DNA of 64,000 bases from Blattamonas nauphoetae (lineage: Eukaryota; Preaxostyla; Oxymonadida): assembly GCA_033064195.1 (NCBI GenBank), contig JARBJD010000017.1, positions 310,001 through 374,000 on the forward strand, read 5' to 3'. Positions 40,294 to 51,988 of the stretch are shown here, one piece after another. Position numbers and translations under genes: made by a program. Within the stretch, counting starts at the first letter, position 1. The number at the start of each line of letters is the position of its first letter. The notes under the pieces are model-generated. The model made no database searches. It saw only the letters and a program-made list of their open reading frames with translations, and was not told where the DNA came from.

Positions 40294-40890
40294 TCACTTG
40301 CTTGCCTTTTTAGGTGCTTTCTTTGCAGCAGGCTTCTTTTTCTCAGTCTTCTTTTCGGCCTTCTTGGCAGGCTTTTTCTCCGATTTTTTCTCTGCTTTCT
40401 TTGCAGGCTTTTTGGCAGCTTTCTTTGTATCCTTCTTTTTCTCAGTCTTCTTTGCAGATTTCTTCTTTTCTGAAGGCTTTGCAGCTTTCTTTGCAGCCTT
40501 TTTCTTCTCAGTCTTTGGCTTCTTTGGAGTGGTTGCCTTTGCCTTCTTTGGCTTGCCAGTCTTCTCAAGAGCTGCCTTAGTCTTTGGACTCAATCTGTAT
40601 GAGGCTTTGCTCTTCACAAGAATGCCTTCTTCGATCATGCGCTTGAGCTGAATTCGAATTTGAACATGCGCCTTTTTCTCATCCTTCAGCTTATGTTTGT
40701 CAACGACATGGTGTTCAATTGCGTACATTGAGCTTCCAGTACGTTCCTTGAGATCATGAATGGCCTCAATAATGTATTTGCTGTAAGGGACGCTTGGAGT
40801 TTTTTTCGAAGTCTTTGTGCTGGCCTTCTTCTCGGCTTTCTTGGGAGTGGAGGGGTCCTTTTTGGTGTCAACAACTTTATCAGTGCTCAT
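40294..40890 (-). CDS. Linker histone H1, 198 aa
   Basis: Binds linker DNA and compacts chromatin. Residues 1-30 form a basic tail. Residues about 31-100 are an H15 winged-helix globular domain: PYSKYIIEAIHDLKERTGSS, a central helix and IRIQLKRMIEEGILVKSKA, then YRLSP. The remaining 100 residues are the typical Lys/Ala/Pro tail with repeated KKPAKKAEKK units. Having the globular domain as well as the tail makes this a complete H1, which many protists lack. It is intronless. The gene ends 53 bp from the hAT-like element. Confidence 0.92.
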   Translation of the reverse strand: MSTDKVVDTKKDPSTPKKAEKKASTKTSKKTPSVPYSKYIIEAIHDLKERTGSSMYAIEHHVVDKHKLKDEKKAHVQIRIQLKRMIEEGILVKSKASYRLSPKTKAALEKTGKPKKAKATTPKKPKTEKKKAAKKAAKPSEKKKSAKKTEKKKDTKKAAKKPAKKAEKKSEKKPAKKAEKKTEKKKPAAKKAPKKASK

Positions 40891-41479
40891 TGGAGAGTTC
40901 GAACGATTTATGTATTTGGATCACGTTTCGGCTTTATACGATAAGATTGAACCGTTGATGTTGAAAAAAGTGACCTTCGTCAAAATGTCGAGAATGGCCA
41001 AAATCTCTCGAATTCCATGTTATTGTGATTGTGTGTGCGTAATTCAGTTTCAACCTTTCGTAATTTATCTCTCAGACAACGAGAGCGACCGAACCACATA
41101 TGAATTAAAGGGTCGCGATCAAGATCACGTCAGACCAAACTTGTATTATATTCGATTGAATTGTTCCCTTCATTCCATATTGCACCTAATAACCCCCATT
41201 TCTGAACGTTTTTTTCGATTAAACGACGAGAAAGCAATGATCTCTCCCAAAAAGAAAGGGATGCGATCATGCTATAGTTTTTGCTGTAGGGAGATACAAT
41301 GCATATTTCCTATTAAATTCGACCGTCCATCGGAAGATAGTTTGGTTTTTCATCACAATTGCTGTCAGAGACGGTCTCAGTTGTGAAGTGAAATATGTGT
41401 GATATCTTTGTTTGGCACAATCAGAACCACACAGGCTGTCCCAATCGTTCTCGAACTGTGTCTGAATCATGCCTCCCCT
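40891..41479. other. 589-bp intergenic stretch between histone H1 and the SANT gene
   Basis: Holds the H1 promoter region on the minus strand and the 3' flank of the SANT-domain gene. Several T-rich runs are present. No conserved motif or RNA gene was identified. Confidence 0.45.
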
Positions 41480-43086
41480 TCAGAGAGCTGTCTTGTCTGA
41501 CTTCTTATTTTTCTTACGGCGCAACGAATAGGCCAGGTACATTGACTCGTTGGTTCGAACATTGGAGTAATACCTGTTTCGGAGAGTGTCGATTGTGCGG
41601 TGAGGAAAGTATGCTTGTTGGACGTGCTCAAAGTTGTGGTGTGTTCTGAGGAGACCCCAAAGAAGGAGACTGAAAACAATGAGGTCAACAGAAGGGAGAT
41701 GAACAGTAAATGAACAGAGTGAGAAGTGGGGGGCTGAGGAGCATACATGTCTTCGGATGGCGAGAACATGACTCGCCTGTCGAATCGGTGTGGAAAAAGA
41801 GGATCATAAGAGGAGAACGAGTTGACTGGGGCGTTGAGCTGCAAACTCTGCGCGATCTGCTTCGAGGGGAGCTTGTATCTGTGGATGAACAATGAGAAAC
41901 GCTCAAAAATGGGGAAGCACACTCTTGCAGGAGTTGGACCGGTAATTGCGTGAAGATATCGTAGTGCGGGTTCTCAGGACTCGTGGCTTGCTGCCCGTAG
42001 TCCGTTTGATGAACAACACCAATCATTCCAGAAAGGAGCTCGGCCATTTTGTCGACAATATCAACCATCCTGTCAATGCTCTCCTCAGCCATCTTCTCCT
42101 CACTTGGGTTCCTCTCGTCCTCTTTCTCTTCCTGCGGTCTTTCCATGGGATTGATGAAAGAATCAGGAGAAGAACTGGCCTCGGTTGTGAGGAGCTGAGA
42201 CTGAAGATAGGCATGCCTCCCTTCTTCTTCACTCTTTTTCATCTGATCCTTCTCCTCCTTCATCGTTTTCCAGTAAACCTCTTCCCGAAGAAGGAGGTAG
42301 ACGAGTGAGTGCATCTGAGAAACGATTATTCGAATTTCTCCGAGCGAAAGTGTGTTCGGGACGAATGGCGTCGGAGGTGGGAGGACTGTCAACGGAGAGG
42401 ACTGTTTTTGGGCTGAAAGAACAGTTTGATCAAGTGCTGTAGGATGGCGTTGAATAGTTCTTGATCCGACAAAAAAAGTCGTACTACGAGGTTTATATGC
42501 CTTTGGACGTTTCCTGAATGAATAGTTAGTTAGCCTCTTGAGATCATTCAGCTCATCTTTGGGAATCTCAGCTTCTCGTCCTTTCTGGAATTCATAGTCT
42601 TCATCTTCCATATAACGTGGATCAGGTCGATAGTTGAAATCATCGTCATCTTCATCGTCCTCATTAAGGATCGTGAAATTATCATCTAACTGTGCTAGAA
42701 CTTTAAGTTCAACTCCATCACTAAAAGGATAAAAAATAAATGTATCCCAACATGTATGATTAACAATAGATGAACTATGAATGATAAAATACTTAGAATG
42801 GTATTTGACAAGTTTTCAATGAAAATGTGAAATGGATTTTGAAATCAACAAACCTTCCAGACTCCGAATCTTCACCGTCCTCTCGAATATCATCTTGAAT
42901 GTCTGCTTCTCCCAACGACGGTGGAGATGAGAGTGTTGACTGTCCTCTATATTGATCTTGAGGTGAGATTGCGACAAGTGAATTTATTGGGGGAGGTTGA
43001 GGGAGTGGTGTTGAAGCAACATCAGTAATTGGTATGGGAGCAATACGTCTCTGAGCTTTGGGTCTTCGGTCGATGATGCCGTTCAT
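41480..43086 (-). CDS. SANT/Myb-domain protein (GON4L-like), 450 aa, four exons
   Basis: Exons 43086-42854, 42720-41923, 41878-41747 and 41669-41480 keep the frame; introns are 133, 44 and 77 nt. The N-terminus is Pro- and Asp/Glu-rich with a DDEDDDD patch. The middle is helical. After splicing, residues about 375-425 read as a SANT domain: FSPSEDMILLLWGLLRTHHN, a second helix HVQQAYFPHRT and a third with LRNRYYS. The FLPHRT-like middle helix recalls GON4L/YARP and related chromatin proteins. It ends in a basic RRKKNKK tail. A nuclear chromatin or transcription role is inferred. The start is 54 bp from the divergent GSAP-like gene. Confidence 0.7.
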
Positions 43087-43140
43087 TACGCCGTCTCCTG
43101 AGACAAGATAATTTTTTTCGACCCACTCTTTATTATTGTA

Positions 43141-46100
43141 ATGGAGTATTCTCCATTTTTCTCGTGTTCAAAAGATGAATTCACACCAGTAACCGTGGGA
43201 GCTCCATCAACTGGAAAGCAAGAATATCGTGGTTGTCCAGACCGCTCACAAGAGTTCTTTGCAAACACAAATTCATACAAAAGATTACTTGGTCATGGTT
43301 CCGACTATTTTTTAGTTGCACAAACAAGAACAACGGACACTGTATTTACCAATTGATATAAAATCTTTTTCGTATTGCAACTTGTGACAATATTATTCTG
43401 TTGGCTTTTGCGACTCATCATGTTTTGTGTCTCCGCTGTAGATCACGCTTGTTGAGATATGGATGTACAATCATTCGTCATTTGTTCGACATCGTCTCTT
43501 GGTTATGGATTACTGCAATATTGTCAATGGCTCTCTTGCTCCTGACTTTTCTCACTTCATTTTTACAACCGTGTCCTCACCGAAGAAAAACTCTCAAACA
43601 ATGGAGTATTTTGAAACAATTTTGGTCGACCTTCGTATTCCATACGATTCAACTCGTTTTACAATTGCGTGCGGTCGTGATTATCTCCAGGCGCACGTTT
43701 GAATCTTCATTCCATCCTCCAACTCTTTCTCTCTATCATCTCAGTTTCTCCCAGACTTCACGAAGACTAAACTTCATTTTGTGCTTTACCGTGAAACTAT
43801 CTCTCTGCAATACTTTCACTTGACTCAAAAATTTGTCTTACCCCTCTTTCTCATTTTCGCCCTAGCTAGAACAACCACTGATCCCAAAGAAGCAGAATTC
43901 AATTTTCAAGGCTCCAGAATGCAAGTTTACGATTGGAGAGCCGATTTGGATGCAAATTGACGAAGATAGAGTTTTTTTGATCACTAAAGTCTGATTTCTG
44001 CTGTTATTTCATCCTTCTTCCGTCCAGAACCGGCAATCCACATATTCAATTGTTTGTACAAGCTTCATCATGAACTCAGAGCCTCAGGTTCAGATGAAAA
44101 CGGATCTCCCAATGGTTTCTAACCCTTATTCTTAACACTCGCCTCAGTTCTCTTACCCAAAACCACCGTTCCCAGCACTTCCGATTCTGAACAATTTTTC
44201 GTATCTCCAGGGCTGCCGGAATCCTCACCTCATCCTCCATCTTGTCCGCGTTCGCGGAGAATCACTCGCACTTGTGCAACAACACGTTGTGTGTCCACAC
44301 AGCATTTCTGTCTTCTCCGATCACCTCGATACGTTCAACCCGAACGTTCACATTCATCGATCCCACACTTCTTTATCTTCCTCGAACATCAGACATCTGC
44401 TCAAAAAGTGCACTCCTTTGCACTACTTGAAGAATTGCAGTGTGTGGGACGTGTTCATCCTCAAACAGAAGCACACACACCATCATTCACTCTTCATCCC
44501 CCGCCGTGCTCCTCCAACGCAAATGAGGCCTCGAAATGATCTCTCAACGTCAACGTCGGAAAATACGACTCCACTGAAGAACACTCATTCGCAGTCGATG
44601 CTTCCTCAGCCTCAACGACTTTCCACTTCAGTTTCCTCGATTCATCAGTTTGTTCCATCTGACACAAGTTCACCGAAGAATCCCATTCCCCCCATCTCGG
44701 AGTCACACCACCAACAACCAACCCCTCCGTCTTCATTCCCGATTTCATCAAACAACCCTGCCGTCCTTTCCAACATCCTCCGCACTAACCTCGCATATGT
44801 GTCGTGTTGGAGTGATGTGCTTGTTCTGCATCAACCTGGTCAATCCCTCACTATTTTCGACTGCTCGCCGCAACACCATCCACTCCAACCCTTCACTTTC
44901 ACCCTCAAACCAAGAAGCTTCTCCAAGTCCTCCCCACTCCTCAATGCAAGCACACTCCACTCTCATCGAATCCACTCCATCCAGCCAGCCCCACATCATC
45001 CTTTCGCTTTCACTCTAAATGTCTCCAAGCCAGGGTCTCGTCTCCTCCCTCCAAATTCGCTCAGCATGCACTCAGCCGTCATCCACACGTCACGAGCGTC
45101 CTCCGAGCTGTCCCTGCTTCATTCCTTCCCCATCCACAACCTTGACACATCCCCACCTCAACCTCCACCACATCTCCTCCGTCCCAACGGACACACTCCT
45201 CCGCGGATCGTGACTCAGGCACCTGAACCAACTCCACCAAAACGCTCTGGATTCTTCTCATCAAAAAGAGCAACAGTGGAGATACCAGTTTACCCATCAT
45301 TCACCGAACACTTCGTATATCATCTCACAAATCACTCTGCATCAGGGAACCACGGGAAGAAGCAGGACCATCAATCAATGATCCCGTCCTTCTCCGTCAA
45401 TCGGAACATGCAGCCTCCCCCAAACACGCCGAGTGTGTTTGATTTCTACAAGTTCATGCACACTCTGATGGTCCGTGCGAGTGAAGTGCAGTACGCTCCA
45501 ATCTACTCTCGGCGACTCTTTGCACGCGGGTTCAAGATCAGCTACAAGTTCGATGACTTCCGAAGGAATGACGAGACGGTCAGGTTTTGCATGGACTGCG
45601 CGTCTCTCACACTGCACACCGAACGGATGAGCTTGGCTGCTCTTCTCGACGAGATCCAACCACTTGACGAGTCGTCGCTCATGTTTCTCATCCATCTCAC
45701 TGTCGTCCACAGGCGAGATGAACCCTTTCTCCGCCAACTTCTCTCTCATTGCATGTCCTCCACACCAACTCTCCTGACTTCTTCCGTTTTCGAGGAAATC
45801 TTCCTCTCCACACCTTTCTCTTCCATCTCGAGCAGCCTTACTCAGGGCTGGATGAGTGGATCCGAGTTGAGGATGATCCGAATGAGCAAAATTCGGTATG
45901 TGGACAAACAGCGATCCTTCGAACAAGATGAAACTTCGAGCGAGAAAAGCACGGACTCCACTTCTGATTCAGAGTCTACATTTTTCAAACAAAGTTCAGC
46001 TGCCATCCGAATGAATCAAAATGTTCAGTCTTCCTCGCTCGTCAGTGCCTCAATGACGTCTCACAGCTTCACACTGGATACTCTCTCGTTCCCAGCTTCG

Positions 46101-47428
46101 TCCACTCAGTCTGTCTGGAAAGGAGTGACTCTAACACAAACACAGTCAGACGATTCCGATGATCCTATCGGGATCTTCATCCAGAACACGTTCTCAGAGC
46201 AACAATCAACATCGTCGTCACCACCAACGTTGGTAACACATTCTATTCCACTCGCCATATCTCTCAGTTCATCTGAGCAGAGGTGGAAGAATGATGTCAG
46301 CACGTGGAGCGATGATGCCGATTCTGATAGTGTCAACGTGGACTCTCGCACACAACCACTCGATGCAACTCCTCAGAAGAATGAGTTGTTCGATATTCTC
46401 AGAGACTCGCAACTTGAAAGACGGAAGAAGCGAGGTCGAAATCGCAGGATGTTGAGCACAATTGTAGCAAACAGAAGAGTATCACATCGCAGAAGGGATT
46501 CTTCCAGCGATGCCGAAGTTGTTGATCCCACGGACACCTCTTTTCTGAACCCCTCGTCCACACAAACCGCATCAAAAAAGCAAGTCCGCCGTGTGATCGG
46601 TCCAAGCAAAATTGTTGTTGGAGGACATCTCACTCGTTGGAAAGCAGGTCGACTGAACGACGACTCAAACGATGACTCCGACGTTAGCAGCAGCTCCGAA
46701 CTTGACGTCCTGCAGGGCTGTTCTCTCAAAGAAGACAGTGCCACAATCTACAAAAATAGAAGAAAGGACGATGTTGACTCCATCTCGTTCATCGTCCTCT
46801 CTGCGCTTGCCGAGAAGGACGACCCTCCCAAAGACGCGAAAAAGACATCGTCACTCTCCTCTTTCAGAAAACGAGCACTTTTCAGTGACGAGATCGTTGA
46901 ACGACAATTAATCCAAGCAACCATCTCTTTCTTTGTGGCAATTACCTGCCAGCACATTCCACTTCAGCAGTCCCTCTTTCGTCTCTCCCTTCTCCTTCTC
47001 TCGCGCACTCACACTATCTCGCGATCGTTTGCCTTCTCATCCTCTTCATCCCATTCTCTCTTCTCAGGTTACCTCTCCAGCTGATCCGGCGAGGCCTTCT
47101 CTTCAACAACTCGAATGTCAACCGGGCCTCGTCTGACGCGATGCTGACGTTCTTCTCTGAACAGAACATCTCCTTCAAAACAGGGAATCCTTCTCTCCGC
47201 CTTGAAAAGATTGCACTCCAACTCCTCATCTTCCGCATTCTGACCACATTCGTATTGTCCTCTCTCTTCTCATTTCTGCAGAGTCCCACCAACCCTCAGT
47301 TATCCGGCCGAGATGTTGCATCTGCATCGAGCGACAACCAGCTCACTCTTTCCGTGTGGACTGGGTTTTCGGCGGACCTTATCCACACTCACTTTCGGTT
47401 TTGTCCTTCGACAAGCCCATTCTGTTGA
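43141..47428 (+). CDS. GSAP (pigeon)-like large protein, multi-exon, 3' structure partly uncertain
   Basis: Exons 43141-43341, 43442-43696, 43745-43834, 43866-43988, 44028-44114 and one from 44148 to at least about 46920 keep the frame; introns are 100, 48, 31, 39 and 33 nt. The N-terminal 350 residues look like a beta-propeller with a WMQIDEDRVFLIT strand and a later LHQPGQSLTIFDC segment, both reminiscent of GSAP. The middle is Ser/Thr/Pro-rich. A helical region follows (VFDFYKFMHTLMVRASEV onward), then an acidic disordered stretch. Two more exons probably lie at 47070-47250 and 47281-47428. Assignment rests on order of weak motifs; another WD-like protein is possible. Confidence 0.5.
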
Positions 47429-47583
47429 CAGAGCTCTGTTTCAATCTTTTTATCAATCCTTTTCATGCATATCTCGTTGAGTGGCATTTCTTATTCCTCG
47501 ATTTCAGACATCTTTACAAACGGTTCAGTGTCCACACAAAATGTGGAATGCAAATAACCGAAAAGATCTGATTTAGAGCAAAA

Positions 47584-48348
47584 CTAGTGCCCCCATTCAC
47601 TTATGTTGCAGGCAAAGTGACGATTTAAGAGCTGTCTTCCTTTGCGTGGGGTGTCTAAGTGCTTGTTTCGAATCACTCCAAGAAGATGTTCTGGAATGTC
47701 GGATTCTTCGCAACCCTCACGCAAAAGGCGGAGACGAGAGGAAGAGAGAGAAGGGAATGGTGAAGCTCCTCTGCCTTGTTTTTCGACATCGTCAAATGCT
47801 CGTAGAAAAACTGAATACAGTTGCATGGTGAAATTTTGGTTGTCAGAATTGAGAGAGACTGATACAAATACATTGGGATATTCGATAGATATAAACCGAG
47901 ACGAGTGATTTGATCGAAGAGAAGTCGCAAAATCGAAGTAGTCATAGAGGAAGGTGGAATTTGGCTGATGTTCAAGTAAACGCGCTAACAAAAGCAGGAT
48001 GGACGAATAAAGCGAGGGAGCTGGCATGGAAAGCTGAATTTCCGTGAGTAAGCCGTTTTTCAAGACAAACCGAAGGATAAAAAGTAGATTTGAGAAGACT
48101 TTCGTTTTGATTTCAGGAGTGACGCTAGTTCTAAATTCTGGGCACGAAACAATATGATAGGTGTAATCTGAAAACTGAGTAAGGGAGTTCTCCAGTTGTT
48201 TCTGGAGATTGTCTTGGAGGAGAGTATGTTCATCGCTTCCGATAGTCTGGATAGTGTTTTTTGTTTGTATGAACATATTATCAACAAAATCAATCGAATT
48301 ATTGCGATAATGAGAACAGAGAAAAAAATTGGTTGATAGGTCCGTCAT
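47584..48348 (-). CDS. Uncharacterised helical protein, 254 aa
   Basis: No family recognised. The protein is mostly alpha-helical, with an N-terminal Asn/Thr-rich part, several amphipathic helices (for example FSNLLFILRFVLKNGLL and SSILLLLARLLEH) and a Ser-rich, basic C-terminal 60 residues. It has no convincing membrane span or intron. Its start codon is 55 bp from that of the divergent gene at 48404. Confidence 0.55.
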   Translation of the reverse strand: MTDLSTNFFLCSHYRNNSIDFVDNMFIQTKNTIQTIGSDEHTLLQDNLQKQLENSLTQFSDYTYHIVSCPEFRTSVTPEIKTKVFSNLLFILRFVLKNGLLTEIQLSMPAPSLYSSILLLLARLLEHQPNSTFLYDYFDFATSLRSNHSSRFISIEYPNVFVSVSLNSDNQNFTMQLYSVFLRAFDDVEKQGRGASPFPSLSSSRLRLLREGCEESDIPEHLLGVIRNKHLDTPRKGRQLLNRHFACNISEWGH

Positions 48349-48403
48349 TTAAGAGGTTCTTTAGCCGGACAAAGTGATCAGCGCAGATTTTTTTCTTCCC
48401 AAA

Positions 48404-49637
48404 ATGACAAATCCCTATCCGAATTGGCGTGATGTCATGGACCCTCGATTGGCACCTCCGTATGCTTCTTTTCCATAAATTTGTACTTTTTCTGTTTTCT
48501 CAACAGAAGGTCACCCCAACAACAGCCACATTCTTTCTTTGGTGGTATTGGAGTTGGTTTGCTTTTATGATCCCCTACTATTTTTTTTCGACATTGTTAT
48601 TCCCTTGGACATACACATCCATGTTTTTATGAAGAAACTCCCACCACTAACGTCACTCCAACCGCTTATGGCATGCCATTTATTCAGCAGGCTCCAGGGC
48701 CAGTTCAGGTTCGTCCAGCCCAACAGGTTTACTCATCAGTTGATACTCCCGTTCGACAAACAATGATAGACTCCCGTCGAACCGTTCGGTTTGAGGAACC
48801 ACTTCCGGAATTCACGAACTTCACAGCGACTGTTCCTCATCTGACACCTGATGAAAACCCGTTTATCCCATCTCCTCCTGTGACAGCAGCAGTATCTAAA
48901 CAAAAACGTCCAAAATCATCAACCATCTCCCAAAAAACTCCTAACAATGATCCCAACCAAATCGATCCACTTCTACGATCAGCATTTCGCCCATCGCTTC
49001 TCACAAGCCCAAACCGTCCTCGCACTACTCAAGACACTCGATCTGATGGGTCCATCGCTTCCAGCCCACGACAACCAGACACAGTCACACTACCAACTCC
49101 AATCTTTGGAACGCATCTTTCATCATTAAAATCAACCAGGACTGCAGATGAAACAAGAAGACTAACCAAAAAAGCAAAAGGTTTTATTCTCCATCGAATG
49201 TCGAAGATCGACCAAAACGACTCAAAACCGGTGCGGACCTTCATCAGTGATGGAGCCACATTCCTCGACGATGTCACGCAGAAGATACATGAATCTTGGC
49301 AGAGAGATCTTCTGCAGAGAGATCATCGGCAGAGAGATCCTCAGCATGAACATCCCGATGCCCCAATTTTCAACTTTGTCCTCAAAGTTGTGAATGAAGA
49401 TCTCGAAAGAATGGTACTGTCTATTCATTCTCATGTTTGCAGCATAAAGAGCTTGTTGAATCGAGTGTAACAACCTCATTAATTCGATCGTGTCGAAAGG
49501 ATGTCTCAAATTTCAGAAACGATGCATATGCCATTCACAGTCGTGTCCATCATCATCAAGATGTATGCAGACAGCTGAAGGAAGAGTTGCAGATGAGTGA
49601 CAAAGACTTTGAACGGATTACAGCAATTAAAGATTGA
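48404..49637 (+). CDS. Uncharacterised Pro/Ser-rich protein with C-terminal coiled coil, multi-exon
   Basis: Begins MTNPYPNWRDVMDPRLAPP, then an intron of about 47 nt ending CTCAACAG, a short Gln-rich exon, a second intron, a long exon to about 49411, a 31-nt intron (GTACTG to TTTGCAG) and a last exon ending at 49637. The long exon has a Pro/Ser-rich part and a helical region (KKAKGFILHRMSKID; then a Gln/Arg repeat LLQRDHRQRDPQ). The final exon is a coiled coil ending FERITAIKD. The second intron boundary is uncertain. No family recognised. Confidence 0.5.
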
Positions 49638-49808
49638 AAAAGAGCGATTTGAATAATTGATGTGTCTTGCTTTTTGGACTAATTTTTGTGTCTTACATTT
49701 TCGTGAACATTTCATCATCATCTTTATTAACGATTTGAAATAATTGTTGTTTTTGTCGATTGTCAACCACAAACATCATGATCAATCTCCATATTCTTTT
49801 TACTCCTC

Positions 49809-51818
49809 ATGCATTTCCCATCACCACATTCGCATAACCTCCCTCAAAAACCACAAACTCTCTCTCCTTTCCCTAATCCAGATGCATTTCGCCATCCAAT
49901 ATTCGTCTGTTCACTCTTTTAGTCACTTTGTTGTTCATCCTTATCTCAGCATCCATCAGGTCCACCAATCTCAAAATCACCATCCACAATAGTCCAGCCG
50001 GGTTCTATTCAATTAAATCCTATCCAACTCGATTATCCGGCCTCTACGTTTCAAACGCTCCTCCCACCATTTCAAAGATCACTACTACCCACATCAACTG
50101 TCGGGCAACTCCCGACTAACAGCGGAAACCGAGTTGCTCCGCCGTATACACTTTTTACTCCACGTCCTGCGACGCAACCACCATTTCACCTCTCCAACCC
50201 TCAACAAGCAATTAACATACAAAGAGTATTAGTCAAGCCACAGACTTTTCCATGCCCAGATAATAATTGCACCCAGACCTTCATCTCGGACCATGATTTC
50301 CAACTACATATCAACACAGCACATGATCAATTTTTGCCACTGTTCTCATCATCATTCTCTCTGAAAGAATCGAAGACCTATGGCGGGATCCAATGGACCA
50401 CAATTATTCAGGAAGAATACTTTCGAATCCGTCGGGAACTGGTGATTCTTAATCGTGCACAAGGATCCTTATCATTTCCCGAGGTCGCCTTGTCGGTCAA
50501 TTCACTCTGGATGGAATCGTTGCTGAACAAATCTTTAATGGAAAATTCTTACATTTCTGCTTTGATTCAGCAAAATATAATCGATCCTAGCAACCTCAAT
50601 TTCGATTCTTTCAAACTCAGACTCCAGAATCAAAAAGAATGGATTCTGACAGTCGATATTCCAGAGGAGATTGAAAGAAAGGTTCTTTTTGATCTTGCGA
50701 GGCCACAGTTGCCTTTTGATCCCCATCCATTCTTTTCAAGGGAGAACCGAACCCGGAAGTTACCGCCAGAACCCGCGAAGCAGAATATAAAGATCCGGTT
50801 GATGAAGAAAGAAAGGGCTGCTATCCTCAAACCAAATCCCCCCACTCCATCACCTTCACCCCAATCACACCAAGTGGAAGCAGAAATCCAAACACCAAAG
50901 CCCTCACCCTCCCCAAAGCCGGGACCCCCTCTCCACGAGCCTGTCCCCCTCAATCTTCCAGAGCGGAGACGGCCTCGGGCCCACCACCCTGGATCAGACA
51001 CTCCACCGACCCCTCTTCTGTCTCCGACGGTTGACCGCAGTCCCTTGTTCTCGCCAACACCCACCCGCAATCAGTCAGACTACTCCGATCCGAAGAACCG
51101 GTCCAGAAGCTCTTCTCCCACCCTTTCACATTCGTCAGATGCTCTGAACAGTGCAACTCCAGCACGAACTGTCCAAAAGTCCAAAAGAAGAACGGCCACA
51201 GGAAGCACCGCAGACCGAGGAAAGGCAAGAATGAAGCCAGGAATCAAAAAACGATCCAACCATGGCTTCACCAGAAAGAACGGAGATGACATCACTGCAA
51301 TCAGAGATTTGTTGAGAAACAAGGACGACGATGAACCAGGCCAGCCCATCCTTCGTCGCAGCACTCGTCTGCAGGCGAGGGAGATCTCGACACTCCTGGG
51401 GACAAAAGAGGATGATGGGATTGAAGAGCAAATGGCCAATGATGAGGAGGCAGCGTCACCGAGAGCAAACATCAAGCGAGAAGCGATGCAGCAAGCATTG
51501 GATCAGTTCGGACGGCTGAGGGAGGAAGAGTGGATGACACGGCTGAAGGAGAAGACTAAGCTTGCTGAAATCGGAGTCATGGGACTGGAAACGTTGTATG
51601 ACGATGTCATCCATCGTGCCCCTCCCAATTCTCTTGAGGCTGACTTGGTTGCTCACCGTGAAAGAGAGAGAGTCAGAATTGCACAACTGCGCACAGAACG
51701 AGCCAAGAAAGAACAAGAACGAAAGGAGAAAATTGTCGAAGCTCGACGTAATGCTGTTCCAATGCCTGAGCTCTACGATTTGTTGGTGATGAAGGAAGAT
51801 CATGACCAATTGACATGA
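49809..51818 (+). CDS. C2H2 zinc-finger, Pro-rich nuclear-type protein, 654 aa
   Basis: Exons 49809-49904 and 49950-51818 join over a 45-nt intron (GTCTG to TTATCTCAG). Residues 1-130 are Pro/Ser/Gln-rich. One classical C2H2 finger follows at about residues 140-170 (CPDNNC, then HDFQLHINTAH). A helical domain of about 120 residues is next, then a long Pro/Ser-rich linker with SP repeats and an Arg/Lys-rich C-terminus with a coiled coil (REEEWMTRLKEK; RERERVRIAQLRTERAKKEQ). The layout suggests a chromatin or transcription protein; the family is not recognised. Confidence 0.6.
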
Positions 51819-51988
51819 ATATCTCTCAACTCCTCCGATCATCTGTTGCATCCGAAACGAAAGTCTCCAGAACCTAAAATCTTTCAAAATGGAATTGATA
51901 ACGTTTTTGGTGTTGTTTGACTTTTGCGAAATCCAATTTTTCATTTCATAGAATTTGACATTGATCGCTCCATAACATCCTTTTTGAC

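Noticed and set aside
40817-41386. 189-codon plus-strand frame opposite histone H1 and its promoter
   Set aside because: It overlaps H1 antisense for its first part, has no domain, and the rest is cysteine-rich random-looking sequence. H1 on the other strand is unambiguous.
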